Assembly: GCA_018066065.1 (NCBI GenBank)
Contig: JAGHSC010000139.1
Span: 1 to 5,114 of the forward strand
Source: Candidatus Cryptobacteroides faecihippi
GTDB lineage: Bacteria; Bacteroidota; Bacteroidia; Bacteroidales; UBA932
Direction of reading: 5' to 3'
DNA length: 5,114 nucleotides
Shown here: positions 1-5,114 of the stretch, in pieces
How the letters are laid out: the number at the start of each line of letters is the position of its first letter
Position numbering within the stretch: position 1 is the first letter of the stretch
Made by a program: the position numbers and the translations under genes
Notes under the pieces: generated by a model
Databases searched by the model: none
What the model was told of the DNA's origin: nothing
The model's input: the letters and a program-made list of their open reading frames with translations, nothing else

Positions 1-236
1 CGTCGGCTGCTCCGGGGGGGTGGGACGGTACTCCCGCGCGGTCTGTTGGTCCCCCGGGGGGTATATTCTCCTCAAGCCGCGTCACGCGAAGAAACCGCAT
101 CACGGAAAGAATCCGCGGCTGGCACCAGGATTATACGAGACACCAACAGCAGACGGAGACAAGTTCTCGCGCAGCGAGGACGCGGGAAACGGTGGGCATC
201 AGACGCAGGAAGCGGCCGGAATCACGAAAATGAAGA
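1..236. other. GC-rich intergenic stretch with no supported gene
   Basis: I see no gene here. Two plus-strand frames stay open across the stretch, but their translations are low-complexity mixtures of Arg, Gly, Ser and His with no domain, and both run through the pfp terminator hairpin, so I treat them as chance in GC-rich DNA. There is a run of seven G at 14-20, a perfect palindrome CCCCCGGGGG at 51-60, and a possible small hairpin GGGA/TCCC at 22-25 and 32-35. CTGTTGGT at 43-50 is complementary to ACCAACAG at 142-149. The ten bases CCTCAAGCCG occur at 70-79 and again at 242-251 in the terminator arm. A structured RNA cannot be excluded, but no tRNA, RNase P, tmRNA or SRP RNA signature was recognised. 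The left neighbour gene lies outside the window. Confidence 0.55.
77..112. repeat. Imperfect 18-base tandem repeat, two units
   Basis: Two directly adjacent 18-base units at 77-94 and 95-112 share 14 of 18 positions. Both begin CCGC, contain TCACG and end in AAGAA plus one base. A further CCGCGG follows at 113-118. The unit is short and only two copies exist, so it may be a small slippage duplication without function. Confidence 0.45.
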
Positions 237-269
237 ATGCCCCTCAAGCCGAAACGGCAAGAGGGGCAT
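227..269 (-). terminator. Intrinsic terminator of pfp
   Basis: Perfect 9-base arms ATGCCCCTC (237-245) and GAGGGGCAT (261-269) enclose a second inner stem GCCG/CGGC (248-251 and 255-258) with a three-base loop. The two stems are separated by a symmetric AA/AA internal loop. Read on the minus strand, the hairpin is followed by the T-rich TCTTCATTTT (236 down to 227). It starts about 29 bases after the pfp stop codon. The plus-strand side has no T-tract, so it should act for pfp only. Confidence 0.85.
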
Positions 270-298
270 CCCATTAGAGATATCCAGCTGAAGCTTGA

Positions 299-1951
299 TT
301 ACTTCGTGTGCTCGAGAGCAAGAGTCTTGGTGGTCTGGTCGCAGACCTCAGAAGGACCCCAGTACTGGATAGGACCAGGATAGACATAAGCAGTCTGCTC
401 AGCCCACTCCTCACGCTTGCTGGCGAAGAACTTGAATGGAGCACCATCAAGCTCGACAAGAGCCTTGCGGATAACTGGCTTCATGGCACCGTTGCGACGC
501 TCAAGGTTCATCATCATGGTGATTGGCACACCACCGGCGATCCACTCAGCTGCAGGAGCAGTGGTGTTCTTGATCACTGACATGTAACCGGTCTTGCCGG
601 CAGCGATGAGGCGTGAAGCATTGTAACCAAGTGAGAAGCAGTAGTCAGCATCGTAGTTTGAAGGAGCTGCGCAACGACCCTCGTAACTGAAGAAATGGTG
701 CTGTGCAGAGAACTTGCCACTGTACTTGCCTTCTGCCTTCCAAGCAGCAAGCTTCTTTGCAACCATTGCAGAAAGAAGCTTCTCAGTCTCGATGAGAGAA
801 ACCTGAACGTTGCCGTGAGGGTCACGGTCGAGGCAGAGCTGACGCTCAACATCCTTAGGAAGAGACTCGAGGATAGCGAGGTTCTCGGCAGCGATGTTGC
901 CCTTTACGAAAGCAACCTGCTCGTCCTTTGAAGCGAACTCGCGCATCTCACCAGTTGCAGGGTCGACGAGAACTTCATTAAGCTCGGCGATGAGCTTCTT
1001 GATTGCAGGGATGAACTCGATGAGACCCTCTGGGATGAGGACTGTACCGAAGTTCTTGCCAGCCTCGGCGCGCTTTGCGACGATCTTTGCGATGTACTCT
1101 ACAACATCGTCGAGAGACATGTTGTTGGCCTCGACCTCCTCGCTGATGATGCAGGCGTTAGGCTGGGTCTGGAGAGCACACTCAAGGGCGATGTGTGAAG
1201 CTGAACGGCCCATGAGCTTGATGAAGTGCCAGTACTTGCGGGCAGAGTTGCAGTCACGCTCGATGTTGCCGATGAGCTCTGAATAAGTCTTGCAGGCAGT
1301 GTCGAAACCGAAAGAAGTCTCGATCTGGTCATTCTTGAGGTCGCCGTCGATGGTCTTAGGACAACCGATGACCTGGACACCGTAGTTCTTTGCAGCATAG
1401 TACTCTGCGAGGACACATGCGTTGGTGTTGGAGTCATCGCCACCGATGATGACGAGAGCCTTGATGCCAAGCTCGCGGAGGATCTCGATACCACTCTCGA
1501 ACTGAGATTCCTTCTCAAGCTTGGTACGGCCTGATCCGATGATGTCGAAACCTCCGGTGTTGCGGTAAGCGTCGATGAGCTCATCAGTGAACTCGATGTA
1601 CTTGTGGTCAACGAGTCCGCCAGGTCCCATGAGGAAGCCATAGAGCTTGTTGGCAGGGTTGACTGACTTGACACCGTCATAAAGACCTGAGATGACATTG
1701 TGTCCACCAGGAGCCTGACCACCTGAAAGGATGATACCGACATTGAACTCTGCAGCGACAGCCTCACCGCCCTCTGCGAATTCAACTACAGGCATTCCGT
1801 AGGTGTTAGGGAAAAGTTCCTTGATTTCAGCCTGATTGCCGACAGACTGGGTGGCAGCACCCTCGACGACCTTTACCGGTCCCTGGAGAGCCTTTGGAAG
1901 CTTTGGCTGGTAAGCAGCGCGAGCTTTCTGAAGATTAGAGATTTCTGACAT
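299..1951 (-). CDS. pfp: Pyrophosphate-dependent phosphofructokinase (PPi-PFK, long form)
   Basis: This cytoplasmic enzyme interconverts fructose 6-phosphate and fructose 1,6-bisphosphate using pyrophosphate instead of ATP, the reversible glycolytic step typical of Bacteroides relatives. The protein is 550 residues, the usual size of the long PPi-PFK group. Visible motifs are GGQAPGGHN (77-85), GGDDSNTNA (170-178), PKTIDGD (198-204), MGR (247-249), PEGLIEFIP (307-315) and the sugar-phosphate-binding YEGR (423-426). GGDDS instead of GGDGS, and Lys in PKTID, are the known marks of PPi rather than ATP use. I chose the ATG at 1951 because the family N-terminus MSEISNLQKAR begins there, and because a promoter -10-type box lies at 1986-1993, inside any longer version starting at 2005. 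The leader is A/T-rich with no clear Shine-Dalgarno, as is common in this phylum. The gene has its own promoter and terminator, so it is probably a single-gene unit, though read-through from the upstream hydrolase gene is possible. No damage is seen. Confidence 0.97.
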   Translation of the reverse strand: MSEISNLQKARAAYQPKLPKALQGPVKVVEGAATQSVGNQAEIKELFPNTYGMPVVEFAEGGEAVAAEFNVGIILSGGQAPGGHNVISGLYDGVKSVNPANKLYGFLMGPGGLVDHKYIEFTDELIDAYRNTGGFDIIGSGRTKLEKESQFESGIEILRELGIKALVIIGGDDSNTNACVLAEYYAAKNYGVQVIGCPKTIDGDLKNDQIETSFGFDTACKTYSELIGNIERDCNSARKYWHFIKLMGRSASHIALECALQTQPNACIISEEVEANNMSLDDVVEYIAKIVAKRAEAGKNFGTVLIPEGLIEFIPAIKKLIAELNEVLVDPATGEMREFASKDEQVAFVKGNIAAENLAILESLPKDVERQLCLDRDPHGNVQVSLIETEKLLSAMVAKKLAAWKAEGKYSGKFSAQHHFFSYEGRCAAPSNYDADYCFSLGYNASRLIAAGKTGYMSVIKNTTAPAAEWIAGGVPITMMMNLERRNGAMKPVIRKALVELDGAPFKFFASKREEWAEQTAYVYPGPIQYWGPSEVCDQTTKTLALEHTK

Positions 1952-1985
1952 TTCTATTGAATTTTGTAAGATTCGGTTTATCATG

Positions 1986-2017
1986 CAAAGATACGGATTA
2001 CACACCGATATTGCAAT
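1986..2017 (-). promoter_or_regulatory. Bacteroidota-type promoter of pfp
   Basis: On the minus strand TATCTTTG (1993 down to 1986) matches the Bacteroidota -7 consensus TAnnTTTG exactly. ATTG (2017 down to 2014) lies 20 bases upstream as the -33 element, against a TTTG/TTG consensus. Transcription would start near 1979, giving a leader of about 28 bases before the pfp ATG. Confidence 0.75.
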
Positions 2018-2018
2018 A
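2009..2018. promoter_or_regulatory. Palindrome TATTGCAATA over the pfp -33 box
   Basis: A perfect 10-base palindrome, TATTGCAATA, includes the -33 TTG of the pfp promoter. It could be a regulator-binding site, but a 10-base AT-rich palindrome in an AT-rich gap can also arise by chance. Confidence 0.25.
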
Positions 2019-2035
2019 ACAAAAGCGACAAAGGG

Positions 2036-3856
2036 CTATCGGCCGGAAGCCGCCGTGTAGACATAGTTGAACCTTCCGAGAGGAGCCACATCGCCACTGA
2101 CATAGAAGTCCATGACATTGCCTTCGTCCTGCATGTTGTCAACCCACTTGAACTCGAAGTCAAGATCACCCTGGAGAGCAGGGTCAAGAGAACGAGGGAT
2201 CCTGACAACCAGCTGGTTGCGGCGGACATGGTACTTGACGGAAGCAGCATCTTCCCACTCCCACGCGCCGTCCTTGCTCCTGCACACGGAAGCGCCATCC
2301 TTGGTAGGAGAATGGTAGTTGACCACATATTCATAGCCTTCCCATCCTGTGGACTTGTCCCTGTCCACATCGAGGAAGAGCATCATCCAGTTCCTGTCGG
2401 TACAAGGAGAAAGCTTCTCCGCTGTCTCGACATAGAAATAGATGTACTCATCGTCCCTGGCGACCTTTGCGCCGGTGATGTCGTTCCTGCCGCTGTTGTC
2501 CACATAGTGGATGTCACACTTTCCGAGAGCATCCCTGTGGCCGGTGTTGCCCTTGTAGGCTGCATAGAAAGGCTGGACGCGCTTCCACGCGCGATGACGG
2601 CGGACATTGATCTTCTTCGGAGCTGATGCCTCAGGCGCAGGGGTAGTTCCCTTGAACTTGCGCACCCTGTCCACGAACTGGAGATAGTAGACATCTCCAT
2701 ACTCGCCCCATGCCTTGGTAGGCTCGAGGTCACGGCTGTGGTCCCAGTCGAACTGATCGACGAAGGCAGGCGCACCCGGAACGCTTCCGGCGAATGAAGG
2801 CCAGCATCCTGCGATCCACTCGTTCCATCCAGTCACGAAGACGACCTCCGGGTCGAGCTCGTAAGCCCTGTCCCACTGCTCCAGGAAATTGGCGCCGTAA
2901 AGATGAGCGTTCTCCCTGGTGTCGAAGCCGTTGCGGTAAGTGTAGGACCTTCCGTAGGACCCAGGAAGATTGAAGGCGCTGCAGTGGCCCTTGGTGCCAG
3001 GGAAGGTGTTCTGTGCAACGCCGACACTCACCTGCTCCACGCCACCTTCAGGAAGCTTCACGAAACCGTGCTGAGGATAGTCCTCAAGCCAGCTCCACTG
3101 GTCATTCCTTCCAGGGACGGGACCGTCGACATAGTCAGGCTGCATCGGACGGAAAGTGAAGAATTCCTTGATTTCCTTGTCGGCAGGTTCCTCATCGACA
3201 AGCATTTCCGGATAGGCAAAGATGAGAGGCTTGCCATCCCATTCGAACCAGAGGTTGCTGTAGAGGCCCTTGCTGTAAATCTTCTCATAAAGATGCCTGA
3301 TCGACACGAGGGCATGCCTTGCCGGGCCGAAAGGAAGGAGGAAACCGATCTTCGGAACGTTGACGCCATCCTTCTGGGCCTGGTCCCAGACCTCCATGAG
3401 GGCATCGGTGCTCTCGTCCCAGGTGATCGAACCGTTGGAACAGTCGAAGAAGACTGCATCCACCTTGGCATCGGCAAGCATCTCTGCATGCTTGCGGAGA
3501 ACCCACTTGTCAGTCGTGCGGTAATAGCCGAACAGAGGCTCGTCCCAGTAGCAGTAGCGGTCATTGCTGGTCCCCCACCAGGCCTCGTGGTCATAGTGGT
3601 TGATGGCATCAGGGTACTGCTTCATGAGCTGGGTGATGTTCTTGACAGGAGCACCCGGAGTGTCCTCCATCTGGTGCCAGGTCCAGTAGAACAGGATGAC
3701 GGTCTTGTCCTTCTTGCCATCGTCATACCTTCCGACCTTGCGTCCGAGGGCATCGGTAGCTGCGTACCAGTCGCTTTCTACATCCCGCGAAAAAGCAGGG
3801 ACTGTCCCGATGGCCATCGCTGCGGCCAGGGAGACTGAAATCAGGATTCTTTTCAT
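2036..3856 (-). CDS. Secreted GH99/GH71-like protein with C-terminal CBM9-like domain
   Basis: This is a probable secreted carbohydrate-active protein of 606 residues; its substrate is unknown. Residues 1-23 form a classical signal peptide (MKR, hydrophobic core, cleavage probably after AFS). Residues about 50-400 look like a TIM barrel of the GH99/GH71 and related group: strands ILFYWTW (54-60), VDAVFFDCSNG (132-142), KIGFLLPFG (169-177), PLIFAYPE (210-217), and VVFVTGWNEW (338-347), whose E346 is the best catalytic-Glu candidate. GH99 enzymes carry WNEWxEG; here the motif is WNEWIAG, so the second Glu is absent. A Pro/Ala-rich linker (about 404-414) leads to a CBM9/DOMON-like beta-sandwich (about 428-600) with RDDEYIYFYVET, LFLDVDRD and GWEGYEYVVNY. 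There is no lipobox, so it is probably periplasmic or released. I chose the ATG at 3856 because the signal peptide begins there; a 50-residue upstream extension would cover the promoter region and has no matching character. No SusC/SusD genes are adjacent in this window. The family assignment is from motif memory and is moderately sure; the CBM9-like domain is firmer. Confidence 0.85.
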   Translation of the reverse strand: MKRILISVSLAAAMAIGTVPAFSRDVESDWYAATDALGRKVGRYDDGKKDKTVILFYWTWHQMEDTPGAPVKNITQLMKQYPDAINHYDHEAWWGTSNDRYCYWDEPLFGYYRTTDKWVLRKHAEMLADAKVDAVFFDCSNGSITWDESTDALMEVWDQAQKDGVNVPKIGFLLPFGPARHALVSIRHLYEKIYSKGLYSNLWFEWDGKPLIFAYPEMLVDEEPADKEIKEFFTFRPMQPDYVDGPVPGRNDQWSWLEDYPQHGFVKLPEGGVEQVSVGVAQNTFPGTKGHCSAFNLPGSYGRSYTYRNGFDTRENAHLYGANFLEQWDRAYELDPEVVFVTGWNEWIAGCWPSFAGSVPGAPAFVDQFDWDHSRDLEPTKAWGEYGDVYYLQFVDRVRKFKGTTPAPEASAPKKINVRRHRAWKRVQPFYAAYKGNTGHRDALGKCDIHYVDNSGRNDITGAKVARDDEYIYFYVETAEKLSPCTDRNWMMLFLDVDRDKSTGWEGYEYVVNYHSPTKDGASVCRSKDGAWEWEDAASVKYHVRRNQLVVRIPRSLDPALQGDLDFEFKWVDNMQDEGNVMDFYVSGDVAPLGRFNYVYTAASGR

Positions 3857-3903
3857 ATGATTATCTGTTAAACTCGTTATCATCATGTGGGTCGAGCATT
3901 CTT

Positions 3904-3934
3904 CAAAGATAGCCATTTTCCACCGAAGAAGAAA
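3904..3934 (-). promoter_or_regulatory. Probable promoter of the secreted hydrolase-like gene
   Basis: On the minus strand TATCTTTG (3911 down to 3904) is an exact match to the Bacteroidota -7 box and is the same octamer used at pfp. At the expected spacing of 19 bases the -33 position reads TTTC (3934-3931), one base off TTTG. The weak -33 box and the overlapping inverted repeat suggest a regulated promoter. Start of transcription would be near 3897, about 40 bases before the ATG. Confidence 0.6.
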
Positions 3935-3939
3935 ATGGC
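3912..3939. repeat. Perfect 9-base inverted repeat, possible operator
   Basis: GCCATTTTC (3912-3920) and GAAAATGGC (3931-3939) are perfect reverse complements separated by ten bases. The left arm abuts the minus-strand -7 box and the right arm covers its -33 position, so a dimeric regulator bound here would block or contact RNA polymerase. It lies upstream of the predicted transcription start, so it would not be in the RNA. There is no T-tract, which argues against a terminator. Confidence 0.5.
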
Positions 3940-3949
3940 AGGGTCCAGG

Positions 3950-3981
3950 TTTGCCAGTCACGGCAATAATGCGTAACTTTA
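3950..3981 (+). promoter_or_regulatory. Bacteroidota-type promoter of the META lipoprotein gene
   Basis: TTTG (3950-3953) matches the -33 consensus. After exactly 20 bases, TAACTTTA (3974-3981) matches TAnnTTTG except for the last base. Transcription would start near 3988 and give a leader of about 38 bases, A-rich just before the ATG at 4027 and without a clear Shine-Dalgarno. It diverges from the hydrolase promoter about 40 bases away. Confidence 0.65.
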
Positions 3982-4026
3982 CATCCGGAATCACAAAAGA
4001 CAGCAAAACAGAAAAATCATAACATC

Positions 4027-4455
4027 ATGAAGAAGTTCATCTACATCGCTGCAGCCGCTCTCGCACTTGCAGCTTGCGGACAGAAAAAGTCAGAAAATGC
4101 AGCCGAGGCAGTCTCAGGAATCGCCGACACCAAGTTCAACATCACCGAACTCAACGGTACAGCCTACCAGTCACTCGGCGAAGAGCCTGCATTCATCGCC
4201 TTCGAAGGCGACCGCTGCAATGCATCAGTCGGAGGAAACAGCATCTTCGCAGTCTACGCTGAAGGCGAAGAAGGCAAGATCACCCTTTCAGAGGGAGGCG
4301 CAACCAAGATGATGGTTCCAGAAGAGTACCGCGAGGATGAGTTCATCGCAGCCTTCAACGCAATCGCAAGCTACTGCGCCGATGCAGACACCGTCGTGTT
4401 CTGCAACGCCGAGGGAACAGCCCTCCTCAAGGCAGTGAAGGTCGCAGCCGAATAA
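4027..4455 (+). CDS. Small lipoprotein with META (HslJ-like) domain
   Basis: The product is a 142-residue lipoprotein. Residues 1-16 form a signal sequence ending in the lipobox LAAC, with the lipidated Cys at 17. After Cys comes GQKKSEN, with no acidic residues directly following, unlike the Bacteroidota surface-export signal, so it probably faces the periplasm. Residues about 36-140 read as a META domain: a start ELNG (41-44), FEGDRCNASVGG (59-70) matching the family GCN...G element, GGATKMM (90-96) matching the STRM/TKM element, and a C-terminal strand ALLKAVKV. The Cys that often follows TKM in META proteins is Val97 here; other Cys are at 64, 117 and 126. META/HslJ proteins are envelope proteins linked to heat, motility or stress traits, but their biochemical role is unclear. 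The gene has its own promoter and is followed by a strong terminator; the HD-MsrA gene starts 69 bases downstream on the same strand. Family call is by motif and length. Confidence 0.88.
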   Translation: MKKFIYIAAAALALAACGQKKSENAAEAVSGIADTKFNITELNGTAYQSLGEEPAFIAFEGDRCNASVGGNSIFAVYAEGEEGKITLSEGGATKMMVPEEYREDEFIAAFNAIASYCADADTVVFCNAEGTALLKAVKVAAE

Positions 4456-4480
4456 GCCGCAGACCCGAGGCACGGATCTG

Positions 4481-4509
4481 AAGGAGTCTCGTTCAGGGAC
4501 TCCTTTTTT
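4481..4509 (+). terminator. Intrinsic terminator after the META lipoprotein gene
   Basis: AAGGAGTCTC (4481-4490) pairs with GGGACTCCTT (4496-4505) in a ten-base stem with one T-G wobble and the five-base loop GTTCA. A run of six T follows from 4504 to 4509. It begins 25 bases after the lipoprotein stop. Its T-tract ends only 15 bases before the next start codon, so it also sits in the leader of any read-through transcript and could act as an attenuator. Confidence 0.88.
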
Positions 4510-4514
4510 CACTT

Positions 4515-4518
4515 GGAG
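4515..4518 (+). promoter_or_regulatory. Shine-Dalgarno of the HD-MsrA gene
   Basis: GGAG lies six bases before the ATG at 4525. It stands out because the other three genes in the window have A-rich leaders without such a site. It fixes the start and lies just outside the terminator T-tract. GAGAC at 4516-4520 could alternatively pair with GTCTC at 4486-4490 in the terminator's left arm. Confidence 0.6.
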
Positions 4519-4524
4519 ACGAAC

Positions 4525-5114
4525 ATGGCAAACACAATAGACACCGCAATCCAGATCGCTGCAAGGGCACATGCAGGCCAGCTCGACAAGGATGGCAATC
4601 CTGTCATCCTCCACCCCATTGCAGTCGGCATGATGGGAATGACCGACGAAGAGAAGGTCACAGGTTTCCTCCACGACGTGATCGAGGACTCCGACATCAC
4701 GGCCGAGGACCTCGCCGAGGCCGGTATCCCGGCAGGCATCATCAATGCCCTGAAGCTTCTCACGCATGAAAAGGGCACGCCCTACATGGACTACGTCCAG
4801 AGGATCATCGACTCTCACAACCCAATCGCCCTCAAGGTGAAGTACAATGACCTCCGTCACAATTTCTCCAGGGGGGCAGGCCACCCTGAGCTCCAGAAGA
4901 AGCATGGGGCCGCCCTCGAGATTGTCAAGGCCGCAGTGGAGGAAAGGTCCCGCGTGGACACATATTCAGGGCCGGAGGATGAGAGGCTGGAGGTAGGAAT
5001 ATTCGCGTGCGGGTGTTTCTGGGGCACTCAGCACCAGTTCGACAGGATGCCGGGCGTCGTCAGAACCCTTGCAGGCTACACAGGCGGAGAGGAGCAGCTG
5101 CCGACCTACGACGA
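4525..5114 (+). CDS. msrA: HD hydrolase (SpoT/MESH1-like) fused to MsrA, 3' end beyond window
   Basis: One uninterrupted frame of 196 visible residues continues past the window end. Residues about 5-115 are an HD domain of the RelA/SpoT hydrolase and MESH1 type: AHAGQ (15-19), ILHP with H30, LHDVIED (49-55) and the KxxDLRHN stretch (106-113). The metal ligands H30, H50, D51 and D109 and the catalytic pair E54/D55 are all present, as is N113. Such domains remove pyrophosphate from (p)ppGpp, and animal MESH1 also dephosphorylates NADPH. The first RSH recognition Arg (in GQxRKxG) is Asp21 and the Tyr of PYIxHP is Val27, so the substrate may differ. After a charged linker (about 115-152) comes the start of MsrA: EVGIFACGCFWG with catalytic Cys164, then GVVRTLAGYTGG (177-188) and PTYD (193-196). 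MsrA reduces methionine S-sulfoxide, usually with thioredoxin. About 120 more residues are expected. The protein has no signal peptide and is cytoplasmic. The ATG is supported by GGAG six bases upstream; no convincing promoter is visible between the lipoprotein stop and this gene. Confidence 0.88.
   Translation, partial: MANTIDTAIQIAARAHAGQLDKDGNPVILHPIAVGMMGMTDEEKVTGFLHDVIEDSDITAEDLAEAGIPAGIINALKLLTHEKGTPYMDYVQRIIDSHNPIALKVKYNDLRHNFSRGAGHPELQKKHGAALEIVKAAVEERSRVDTYSGPEDERLEVGIFACGCFWGTQHQFDRMPGVVRTLAGYTGGEEQLPTYD

Noticed and set aside
14..60. Possible G-quadruplex from the G-runs
   Set aside because: Only three close G-tracts (14-20 and 22-24) are present; the fourth (56-61) is over 30 bases away and more likely pairs with the adjacent C-run.
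20..291. Two overlapping plus-strand open frames of 81-85 residues at the left edge
   Set aside because: Their translations show no domain, both run through the pfp terminator hairpin, and long open frames are expected by chance in GC-rich DNA. No promoter or ribosome site supports them.
1099..1785. A 228-residue minus-strand open frame in another phase
   Set aside because: It lies inside pfp in a shifted frame and is a Ser/Thr/Leu-rich low-complexity translation with no domain.
1952..2005. N-terminal extension of pfp to ATGs at 2005 or 1984
   Set aside because: The first start lies upstream of the exact TATCTTTG box and the second at about the predicted transcription start. The family N-terminus begins at 1951.
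2903..3838. A 311-residue open frame on the plus strand
   Set aside because: It lies antisense inside the secreted hydrolase gene, whose signal peptide, barrel motifs and CBM9-like domain are clear. The open antisense frame follows from GC-rich third codon positions.
3857..4006. N-terminal extension of the hydrolase gene to an ATG at 4006
   Set aside because: It would bury the signal peptide 50 residues inside the protein and overlap both divergent promoters and the inverted repeat.
4288..4905. A 205-residue minus-strand open frame
   Set aside because: It is antisense to both the META lipoprotein and the HD domain, crosses the terminator between them, and has no recognisable motif.

Overview
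This window looks like a chromosomal segment of a Bacteroidales-type bacterium (phylum Bacteroidota). The evidence is a long-form pyrophosphate-dependent phosphofructokinase of the kind Bacteroides relatives use in glycolysis, promoter motifs matching the Bacteroidota pattern (TTTG or TTG, about 20 bases, then TAnnTTTG), A-rich leaders that mostly lack a strong Shine-Dalgarno, and a secreted glycoside-hydrolase-like protein with a C-terminal CBM9-like domain. The genus cannot be decided from the sequence alone. No insertion sequence, CRISPR array, tRNA or rRNA is visible.

Layout. Positions 1-236 are GC-rich and hold no gene I can support; they contain a short 18-base tandem repeat and some potential RNA pairing. 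A strong hairpin at 237-269 with a T-rich tail on the minus strand terminates the minus-strand gene pfp (299-1951). Upstream of pfp, its own promoter (1986-2017, minus) lies in an 84-base gap. Next on the minus strand is a 606-residue secreted protein (2036-3856) with a GH99/GH71-like barrel and a CBM9-like C-terminal domain. A 170-base divergent intergenic region (3857-4026) carries one promoter facing each way and a perfect 9-base inverted repeat inside the minus-strand promoter. On the plus strand follow a small META/HslJ-like lipoprotein (4027-4455), a strong intrinsic terminator (4481-4509), and, only 15 bases after its T-tract, the start of a gene that runs off the window end (4525 onward).

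The most notable item is that last gene. It encodes one continuous frame in which an N-terminal HD phosphohydrolase domain of the RelA/SpoT-hydrolase/MESH1 type, with all expected metal ligands, is joined to the start of an MsrA methionine sulfoxide reductase domain with its catalytic GCFWG motif. This suggests a link between (p)ppGpp or NADPH-type nucleotide hydrolysis and repair of oxidised methionine. That link is inference; the two-domain architecture is read directly from the sequence.

Together, pfp serves central glycolysis, the secreted hydrolase-like protein probably acts on a glycan in the periplasm or outside the cell, and the lipoprotein and HD-MsrA gene may form a small envelope or oxidative-stress pair, depending on whether transcription reads through the terminator between them.
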